64,000 nt of DNA from Algoriella xinjiangensis (GTDB lineage: Bacteria > Bacteroidota > Bacteroidia > Flavobacteriales > Weeksellaceae): the NCBI RefSeq assembly GCF_900115015.1, contig NZ_FOUZ01000001.1, forward strand, positions 124,001 to 188,000, read 5' to 3'. A program made the translations under genes and the position numbers. This document shows positions 57,931 to 64,000 of this stretch, piece after piece; within the stretch, counting starts at the first letter, position 1; every line of letters starts with the position of its first letter. The notes beneath the pieces are model-generated. The model worked only from the letters and a program-made list of their open reading frames with translations. It was not told the origin of the DNA and made no database searches.

Positions 57931-59430
57931 ATGAATAGTCCGGCTGAAATTCCTTTCAATAGTTTTATTGAAATTGATCGAAATGCAGAAACTGCAATTT
58001 ATCTGCAATTAGCAAATCAAATGGCAAAAGCTATACAATTGGGCTATTTACCGATTGGAACAAAATTGCCTGGAACACGCCAAATGAGTACGATTTTTAA
58101 TTTGCATCGTAACACAATTGTTGCTAGTTTTCAGGAATTAGAAGCGCAAGGCTGGATAGAAATTATTCCGAATAAAGGAAGTTTTGTTTTGAATCAAACG
58201 ACGCAAAAATTTCAGAAAATAGATACAAATCAAACGTATAATATTAATTCATATTCGGATGAAACGGGTTTTACTTTCGAGAAATCATTTTTATTAGATC
58301 ATCCGTACGAAAATTTTACTCAACGCTTATATTTAACTGATGGAACGGTTGATCCACGATTGGCGGAGCTTAAAATTCCAGCAAAATTATATTCAACAAT
58401 ATTAAAAAGAAAATCATCAGTCCGAAAAATCAATCAATCTCAGAATGATTATTTCTTAAGTCATTTAACTAATTATCTTAACCTTACGAGAGGTTTACAT
58501 CTTTCTAAAAATAATATTTTAGTAACAAGAAGTGCCGAAATTTCTTTGTTTCTGACTGCTCGAATCTTATTAAAAGAAAATGAATTTGTTGCGGTTTCTA
58601 ATTTAAGTTATTATAAAAGTAACATGATTTTTCAGACACAAAATGTAAAAATCAAACAAATAAAAACGGATGAAAACGGAATTAATACTTCAGATTTAAG
58701 GCAAATTTGCGAACAGTTTCCTATCCGAATGCTTTATCTTACGCCACATCATCATTATCCGACAACTGTTACTTTGAGTTCGGAAAGGCGAATAGAATTG
58801 GTAAATCTTTCGAAAGAATTTGGTTTTGTGATTATTGAAGATGATTATGATTTTGACTTTCATTATTCTAATCATCCCATTTTGCCTTTGGCGAGTACCG
58901 ACCAAAACGGAATGGTAATTTATACGGGAAAATTCGGGAATTATCTTGCGCCTGGTTATCGCGTTGGTTTTTTGATTGCGCCTCAAAATTTTATCGAAGA
59001 AGCAAAAAAACATTTGTATATTCTTGATCAACAAGTTGATCCGTTTATTGAACAAGTAATTGGGGAAATGATTGATGAAGGAGAAATACATCGTGTGTTG
59101 AAAAAGTTGCGAAAAGAATACAAAGAAAGACGTGATTATTTTTGTAATAATTTGCTCAATGAGTTTGAAAATCAACTCTCTTTTACACTTCCGAAAGGTG
59201 GTTTAGCAGTTTGGATAAATTGGAATATTCAGCTTAATTTAATGCAATTGAAAACTGATGCAGAAAAATATGATTTACATATTCCGCAAACAATTTTGTA
59301 TCAAACTCATCAAATAATTGGAATGCGAATTGGATTTGCTCATCTTACTTTTGATGAAATTGATGAGATAATTTCTATTCTAAAAAAATGTATAGCTAAA
59401 CAATTAAACTCAATTAAATCACTCATTTAG
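57931..59430 (+). CDS. MocR-like GntR/aminotransferase regulator lacking the PLP lysine
   Basis: 499 residues: an N-terminal GntR winged helix (about 15-85, YLPIGTKLPGTRQMSTIFN) and an aminotransferase-like domain (about 110-495). The cofactor-ring Asp motif is kept (IIEDDYDFDFHYSN). At the usual Schiff-base site, family members read GTFSK-x-L-x-P; here YTGKFGNYLAPGYRVGF aligns with Asn337 at the lysine position and Lys334 three residues earlier. PLP may thus bind differently or not at all. It may control the divergent receptor. A 16-bp inverted repeat ends the gene. Confidence 0.82.
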   Translation: MNSPAEIPFNSFIEIDRNAETAIYLQLANQMAKAIQLGYLPIGTKLPGTRQMSTIFNLHRNTIVASFQELEAQGWIEIIPNKGSFVLNQTTQKFQKIDTNQTYNINSYSDETGFTFEKSFLLDHPYENFTQRLYLTDGTVDPRLAELKIPAKLYSTILKRKSSVRKINQSQNDYFLSHLTNYLNLTRGLHLSKNNILVTRSAEISLFLTARILLKENEFVAVSNLSYYKSNMIFQTQNVKIKQIKTDENGINTSDLRQICEQFPIRMLYLTPHHHYPTTVTLSSERRIELVNLSKEFGFVIIEDDYDFDFHYSNHPILPLASTDQNGMVIYTGKFGNYLAPGYRVGFLIAPQNFIEEAKKHLYILDQQVDPFIEQVIGEMIDEGEIHRVLKKLRKEYKERRDYFCNNLLNEFENQLSFTLPKGGLAVWINWNIQLNLMQLKTDAEKYDLHIPQTILYQTHQIIGMRIGFAHLTFDEIDEIISILKKCIAKQLNSIKSLI

Positions 59431-59446
59431 TTGAGTTTAATTGTTT
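59398..59446 (+). terminator. Long inverted repeat across the end of the MocR-like gene
   Basis: AAACAATTAAACTCAA and TTGAGTTTAATTGTTT form a perfect 16-bp stem. The left arm lies inside the last codons of the gene. T residues follow the right arm; it also faces the convergent DUF4442 gene. Confidence 0.75.
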
Positions 59447-59459
59447 AAAATTCTTTGAA

Positions 59460-59915
59460 TTATTTTTTCTCTCTAACCTTAAAAGTCCAAGTAAATTGAA
59501 ATTCAGAAACTACATCGCCTTCTTTATCAACTCCTTTACTTGTTACATTTAACGAAACTCCTTTTTTGGTTTCGATTGCTTCTTTAATTGCAGCGTCTAT
59601 TTTTTCACCATCTTCGCATGTAAAAACAATTTTTCCGATAGCTTTTTTTAAGTATTTAGATTGCATACCCAAAACTAGCATCGAAACATCTTCGCCCGAT
59701 TGTGCAATTTTAGCGTTTGCCATTAATCCCGAAGAAAATTCGGCAGCCATACCTTGCACAGCCCAAAACATACTTTTGAAAGGATTCTGATTTAAGAAAC
59801 CTAATTTTACTCGAGTTGCAACTTTATGCTCTTCCCAAGATTCTAAACGAACACCCGCAATCCAAGCAATTGGAATTTGAGTAGTTAAAATATTTTTAAA
59901 AAATTCTTTATTCAT
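59460..59915 (-). CDS. DUF4442 protein (hotdog-fold, thioesterase-like)
   Basis: 151 residues with the DUF4442 pattern PFKSMFWAVQGMAAEFSSGL and a C-terminal beta hairpin (GDVVSEFQFTWTFKVR). The family adopts the hotdog fold of acyl-CoA thioesterases, but activity is not established. Cytosolic, single-gene unit, convergent with the MocR-like gene. Confidence 0.78.
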   Translation of the reverse strand: MNKEFFKNILTTQIPIAWIAGVRLESWEEHKVATRVKLGFLNQNPFKSMFWAVQGMAAEFSSGLMANAKIAQSGEDVSMLVLGMQSKYLKKAIGKIVFTCEDGEKIDAAIKEAIETKKGVSLNVTSKGVDKEGDVVSEFQFTWTFKVREKK

Positions 59916-60075
59916 ATAAATACAAAATTACTTTATAGTATAATTTCTACAATTTACTTGTAAAACATCTATCAATAAAGATATGCAATATAATTTTTAG
60001 ATTGAATTGTTTTTATAAAGATGTATTGGATAAATAAAAACATCATATATAATGATATAGTTAAATAAAAATCAT

Positions 60076-60102
60076 TATGTTTGTATATTGTATACAATAT
60101 AC
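60076..60102 (+). promoter_or_regulatory. Promoter and perfect-palindrome operator of the GntR/FCD gene
   Basis: The -7 box TATGTTTG (60076-60083) is followed at once by GTATATTGTATACAATATAC (60083-60102), a perfect 20-bp palindrome of the GntR/FadR-type (TTGTATACAA). A bound dimer would block transcription start, so autoregulation is likely. The upstream ATG inside the box cannot be the start. Confidence 0.75.
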
Positions 60103-60112
60103 ATTTTTTAAT

Positions 60113-60754
60113 ATGATAACACAAGAATCTTTAAAAAGTCAGATTATAAAAGCATTGTGGCAATTGATAATTGATGGTAAAATATTACCCAACGAACCAA
60201 TGCGAGAAATACAACTAACTGAAATATTAAACATTAGTCGTACACCGCTTAGAGAAGCACTTCAGCAATTAGAATGGGAAGGAATTGTGGTATCTGAAGC
60301 GAGAAAAGGTTATCGATTAGCGCCATTTTCTGAAGCTGATATTTATGAAATTTATCCATTGAGAGCAAAATTAGAATCGTTTGCTTTGGAGTTATCGGGA
60401 GTACCAACTAAAAAAGTTTTGGATGAATTAAATGAAATTAATTTAAAACTTCTCAATACAAAATCGCCCAAAGAAGTGGTTGAATTGGATGAACGTTGGC
60501 ACATATTATTACTTTCCAATTGTCCAAATGAGAGACTGTTGAAAATGATAAAAACCTTACATCTGCAATCGCAACGCTATGAATATGCGTACATGGCAAT
60601 GAATAAAATGGTTGAAAAATCGAGCAATCAACACGAAAATATTATGCTTCAATTACAAAATGGAGAACTTCTAAAAGCCACAGAATTATTAGCTGAAAAT
60701 AATATAGTTGGTATGGATACGATGCTTAACTGGTTAAAATCGAACAATCAATAA
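60113..60754 (+). CDS. GntR-family regulator with FCD domain
   Basis: 213 residues from the ATG at 60113 (MITQESLKSQIIKALWQLII). A winged helix at 1-70 (LTEILNISRTPLREALQQLE) precedes an FCD ligand domain (about 80-213) with metal-binding type residues (LDERWHILLLSNCPNERLL, QHENIMLQLQNGE). FCD-type regulators usually sense organic acids or sugar acids. With kduI nearby, a uronate-type ligand is possible but not shown. Confidence 0.87.
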   Translation: MITQESLKSQIIKALWQLIIDGKILPNEPMREIQLTEILNISRTPLREALQQLEWEGIVVSEARKGYRLAPFSEADIYEIYPLRAKLESFALELSGVPTKKVLDELNEINLKLLNTKSPKEVVELDERWHILLLSNCPNERLLKMIKTLHLQSQRYEYAYMAMNKMVEKSSNQHENIMLQLQNGELLKATELLAENNIVGMDTMLNWLKSNNQ

Positions 60755-60790
60755 CATGAAATATTCATGTCTAAAAAAATCTAAATAGTT

Positions 60791-61606
60791 ATGCGAATAA
60801 AGAAAGTATTATATAGTTTACTATTTTTAAGTATTGCCAATCAAATGTTTGCGCAAGACACGATAAAACTTAAACCTTATATTGAAAATATGAAAACCGT
60901 CGACGTTTTCATCGAAGGAAAAAAATATAATTTTCTATTTGATACTGGTGGGGCAGAAACAATTATTTCGCCAGAGATTGCGAATACAATTAAGAAAAAA
61001 ATCTACGGAAGTACAACAGGATTTAGGATGAGTGGAGAAATGATTAAAGCTCAAAAATCTGATAGTATTTCACTCTTAATAGGTAATACAAAAATATTTC
61101 ATCCAACTGTTGGTGTTTGGGATTTGATGAGTATTCTGCCTAAAGAATTTCCGAAAATTGACGGCGTTATTTCTCTTAAATCTTTTGCTGAAACAATTCT
61201 AACCGTTGAACTTTCTAAGAATATATTAATAATAGAGAATAAAACGTCTGCAAAGAAAGCTATAAAAGAAAAATCACTTTTAACAACAAGATTTGCTAAC
61301 GGTTTGGAAGGTGCCGAATTAAATATATTTATTGGAATCCCTAAACAAGACAATCTCTATTGGTTTCTTTTCGATTCTGGTAATAGCGGACCACTACTTT
61401 TATCAAATGAAAGCGCTAAAATTTGGAATATTGAAAAGGAATCTCAAAACGATAATCCCGAATCTGATTTCATAATTGGCGATAAAAAGCTCAAAATAAA
61501 GCCTTTTATAAGAGATATTATTTATGATGGAGTTCTGAATTTTGATGCAATTAGCAAGTATGTTTTTACAATTGACTTCAAAAATAAAGAAGTTTGGATT
61601 AAATAG
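60791..61606 (+). CDS. Exported retropepsin-like aspartyl protease
   Basis: 271 residues with a signal peptide ending near residue 21 (NQMFA/QD). Two aspartyl-protease-like motifs, FLFDTGGAETIIS (Asp51) and WFLFDSGNSGPLLLS (Asp195), mark a two-lobed retropepsin fold in one chain. The family is common in Bacteroidota, mostly without known substrates. Both catalytic Asp are present, so activity is possible. It follows the GntR gene by 36 bp. Confidence 0.75.
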   Translation: MRIKKVLYSLLFLSIANQMFAQDTIKLKPYIENMKTVDVFIEGKKYNFLFDTGGAETIISPEIANTIKKKIYGSTTGFRMSGEMIKAQKSDSISLLIGNTKIFHPTVGVWDLMSILPKEFPKIDGVISLKSFAETILTVELSKNILIIENKTSAKKAIKEKSLLTTRFANGLEGAELNIFIGIPKQDNLYWFLFDSGNSGPLLLSNESAKIWNIEKESQNDNPESDFIIGDKKLKIKPFIRDIIYDGVLNFDAISKYVFTIDFKNKEVWIK

Positions 61607-61683
61607 AAAACTGAATCATTTACCAAAAAATAATTAACCAAATCAACTATAATTACACTAATTAAATACATAAATTAACACAA

Positions 61684-62766
61684 ATGAAAGAACTAAATAT
61701 TATCATTTTTATATTTTTATCGCTCAATATCTTCGCACAGAATATTGACAATGAAAAAAATAAGCAAGTAGACACAGAAATTTTTATACCGATAGAAAAA
61801 TCGAATCTGTATGCTAGAATTGTTGGAAATCCTGAGAAAGAGATAATCATCACGCTACACGGCGGACCAGGCGCTTTTAATGTTGACCACGAATTTTTTA
61901 GAAATATTTTCGAACAAGATTATTTAATGGTTTATTTTGACCAAAGAGGAAGTGGAAAATCTGACGAATGGAAAGATAAATCGATGCTAACAACAGACCA
62001 ATTTGTAAAAGATTTGGACCTTGTAGTCGATTACATAAAAAATAAATATCCAAACAAAAAAATCAATCTTTTAGGCTCTTCTTGGGGCGGAATGTATGGT
62101 TTTTTGTATTTGATAAAACATCAAGAAAAAATCAATTCATTTATTAGTAATTCTGGAACTGCAAATATCAAACACAATAGTCTTGCCTTGATAAAACATG
62201 AAAGAAAACTAGCAAAAAATTTGATTAAAAAAACAAATGATACAGTTAAACTCAACCGATATAAAGAGATTTTAAAAGAGTTAGATGTAATCGAAAAAAG
62301 TGGTTTCAAAAGCTTTTTTAGTGATATGAATACGATAAGATATGTGATTCCAAAAGATTTAGGATTTGATGTTTACTGGGCTCAACCCGAAAAAAAAGCA
62401 GCCAAAGACAAAATTTTTAATGATCCAGAATTCTATACTCGCGTTAAATATACGCCAGAACTTTTAGAACAAGCGATGACAAGATTTGAATACATTAACG
62501 AAGTTTTTCATGGTCAAGAAGCTTACAATAATCTTAATATTTTGGATGAACTTGCGGTTATTAAAACGCCAATCTTGGTTATTCAAGGAGATTTAGATTA
62601 CGCAATTGGTACAGAATCTGGTAAAATGATTTATAAAGCACTTAAAAATGTACCTAAAAAAGATAAAGAATTGGTTTACATCAAAAATGCCTCTCATAAC
62701 GTACCCGCCGAAGAACCAGAACAATTGTACAAGGCGCTAACAGCTTTCTTTGCAAAACATAATTAA
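61684..62766 (+). CDS. Exported alpha/beta hydrolase (proline iminopeptidase-like)
   Basis: 360 residues. Signal peptide to about residue 19 (LNIFA/QN). The oxyanion motif is ITLHGGPGAFNVDHEF, the nucleophile elbow GSSWGG carries Ser133, and the acid and base are in VIQGDLDYAIG and NASHNVPAEEPEQ. A helical cap lies between (about 160-285). The HGGPG motif points to the prolyl iminopeptidase and peptidase S33 group, so peptide substrates are likely. Periplasmic or surface located. Confidence 0.85.
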   Translation: MKELNIIIFIFLSLNIFAQNIDNEKNKQVDTEIFIPIEKSNLYARIVGNPEKEIIITLHGGPGAFNVDHEFFRNIFEQDYLMVYFDQRGSGKSDEWKDKSMLTTDQFVKDLDLVVDYIKNKYPNKKINLLGSSWGGMYGFLYLIKHQEKINSFISNSGTANIKHNSLALIKHERKLAKNLIKKTNDTVKLNRYKEILKELDVIEKSGFKSFFSDMNTIRYVIPKDLGFDVYWAQPEKKAAKDKIFNDPEFYTRVKYTPELLEQAMTRFEYINEVFHGQEAYNNLNILDELAVIKTPILVIQGDLDYAIGTESGKMIYKALKNVPKKDKELVYIKNASHNVPAEEPEQLYKALTAFFAKHN

Positions 62767-62805
62767 AATTACCTATTGATAATTTCAAAATTTATAATAA
62801 TAAAC

Positions 62806-62842
62806 AATCTCGTTTAAAACTTTTTTAAACGGGATTTATTTT
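62806..62842 (+). terminator. Intrinsic terminator of the hydrolase gene
   Basis: AATCTCGTTTAAAA / TTTTAAACGGGATT stem with one G:U-type pair, then T residues. Confidence 0.7.
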
Positions 62843-63148
62843 TGAATAAAATTTAATTTAAGTATAAAATATCTTTTTTTTTGTTCAATGATTAAAATAA
62901 ATTTTACTCAAAAGGAATAATATAATTTATAAAAAAGAGAGATTTTTTCATCAGCTTATGTATTAAATTTAAATAAAAATAGGTTTATTTTTTTGCATTT
63001 CACAACAAAACAAAATTCAAAACACTAAAAATCAATTAAATAATTATTAATGTTTTAAAATTATTTTTTTTATGGTGTTTTATATACGTTATTAAAAATA
63101 TATTTCTATTTTTACAACAATCGATTTGTAATAATTTCTTTTAATTTA

Positions 63149-63166
63149 AATGTAATCGATTACATT
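63149..63166. promoter_or_regulatory. LacI-type operator before kduI
   Basis: AATGTAATCGATTACATT is a perfect 18-bp palindrome with a central CG, the form used by LacI-family regulators. It lies 30 bp before the kduI start. The preceding 300 bp (62843-63148) are A+T-rich without a gene. Confidence 0.7.
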
Positions 63167-63195
63167 ATTTTAATTATCTATAAATATTTGAAAAA

Positions 63196-64000
63196 ATGAC
63201 AAATTCTGAATTTCGTTATGCTCATCATCCAAATGATGTAAAAAAATATACAACAGAAGAACTAAGAGATCAATTCTTAATTACTGATCTATTTTTAGTT
63301 GACCAAATAAAATTAGTGTATACGATGTACGATCGTTTGATAATTGGTGGTATTTTACCTGTATCAAAGCCTCTAAAACTAGAACCTACAGATGATCTTA
63401 AGGCTAATTATTTTTTAGAAAGAAGAGAATTAGGAATAATAAATGTCGGCGGAGCAGGAAAAATAACTGTTGATGGAACTATTTATGAATTAAATAATAA
63501 AGAAGCTCTATATATAGGAAAAGGGAATAAAGAAATAATTTTTGATAAGGTAGGAACAGAACAACCGTATTTTTATATCAACTCTGCTCCTGCTCACTGC
63601 ACTTATCCAACAATAAAAATCACGAAAAAAGAAGCTGAAATTGTAGAATTAGGAGAGTTAAAATATTCAAACAAAAGAACAATAAATAAGCTTCTCGTAA
63701 ATAGTGTTTTAAAAACATGTCAGCTACAAATGGGCTTGACAGAATTACACGAAGGTAGTGTATGGAATACAATGCCAGCGCATACACATGAAAGAAGAAT
63801 GGAAGCTTACTTCTATTTTAATTTAGCTGAAGAACAAACTGTAAGTCATTTTATGGGACAACCAGACGAAACTCGTCATATTTTTATGACAAATCACCAA
63901 GCAGTTTTGTCACCAGAATGGTCAATTCACTCGGGAGCTGGAACTTCTAATTATTCATTTATTTGGGGAATGGCAGGAGAAAACATGGATTACAGTGATA
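63196..64000 (+). CDS. kduI: 5-dehydro-4-deoxy-D-glucuronate isomerase, cut at the window end
   Basis: Isomerises 5-keto-4-deoxyuronate to 3-deoxy-D-glycero-2,5-hexodiulosonate in pectin or alginate-type uronate breakdown. The open frame runs 268 codons to the window edge; the family is about 280 residues, so only a few are missing. It begins MTNSEFRYAHHPNDVKKYTT and contains the metal site (NTMPAHTHERRMEAYFYF) and HFMGQPDETRH. Preceded by a LacI-type operator. It suggests that a uronate utilisation operon continues beyond the window. Confidence 0.93.
   Translation, partial: MTNSEFRYAHHPNDVKKYTTEELRDQFLITDLFLVDQIKLVYTMYDRLIIGGILPVSKPLKLEPTDDLKANYFLERRELGIINVGGAGKITVDGTIYELNNKEALYIGKGNKEIIFDKVGTEQPYFYINSAPAHCTYPTIKITKKEAEIVELGELKYSNKRTINKLLVNSVLKTCQLQMGLTELHEGSVWNTMPAHTHERRMEAYFYFNLAEEQTVSHFMGQPDETRHIFMTNHQAVLSPEWSIHSGAGTSNYSFIWGMAGENMDYSD

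Overview
The window (about two-thirds A+T) looks like chromosome of a Bacteroidota member of the Flavobacteriia, most likely a Weeksellaceae-type genome such as Empedobacter. That placement is inference. It rests on several TonB-dependent receptors with carboxypeptidase-like N-terminal domains, promoters of the Bacteroidota type (a -7 box TAnnTTTG, with a -33 TTG only occasionally visible), near absence of Shine-Dalgarno sequences, and a large type II-C Cas9. I saw no rRNA, tRNA, transposase or prophage genes.

Layout. 0-6.5 kb: a siderophore-type TonB receptor divergent from an AraC regulator, a small metal-binding protein, a uracil/xanthine permease and a PaaE-like reductase. 6.5-17.8 kb: methylglyoxal synthase, a Lys-rich secreted protein, an Rrf2 regulator with its NAD(P)-binding partner (both promoters carry the same operator), a Crp-like regulator, small conserved proteins, an aldehyde dehydrogenase, an IscR-like regulator, tilS and dsbD. 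17.9-28.3 kb: a complete type II-C CRISPR-Cas locus, with tracrRNA divergent from cas9-cas1-cas2 and a 4.4-kb array of 58 identical 47-nt repeats with 30-nt spacers. 28.4-36.9 kb: a LysE-like exporter, valS, a DUF1573 protein, and a DtxR/MntR-type regulator divergent from a metal-type TonB receptor, a thioredoxin and a predicted outer-membrane protein. 37-48.3 kb: methionine metabolism, with a SAM-I riboswitch before homoserine dehydrogenase and another before a split methionine synthase, followed by metF. An Oar-like TonB receptor with a glycerophosphodiesterase and a block of tandem intergenic repeats lie in this region. 48.4-64 kb: a second, orphan tracrRNA; fumarylacetoacetase-family and flavin reductase genes; a two-component system; a BtuB-like receptor divergent from a MocR-like regulator; a GntR/FCD regulator with a perfect operator; and the start of a uronate locus (kduI, cut by the window end).

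The most interesting signal is a second tracrRNA-like gene at 48.75 kb. It lies 25 kb downstream of cas2 and about 20 kb beyond the end of the array, on the opposite strand to the first tracrRNA. It shares a 42-nt identical core and an equally spaced -7 box with the cas9-linked copy, but has a different terminator hairpin. Its anti-repeat matches the CRISPR repeat better than that of the cas9-linked copy. The CRISPR repeat itself, read in the crRNA direction, carries a Bacteroidota-type promoter (TTG-N19-TATTTTTA), so each repeat may drive its own crRNA.

Other regulatory structures read directly from sequence are a transcription-terminating SAM riboswitch in front of homoserine dehydrogenase, a twice-occurring TGTAA-N9-TTACA operator for the Rrf2 regulator, a 20-bp perfect palindrome in the GntR promoter, a LacI-type palindrome before kduI, and an inverted repeat at the promoter of the DtxR-linked receptor.
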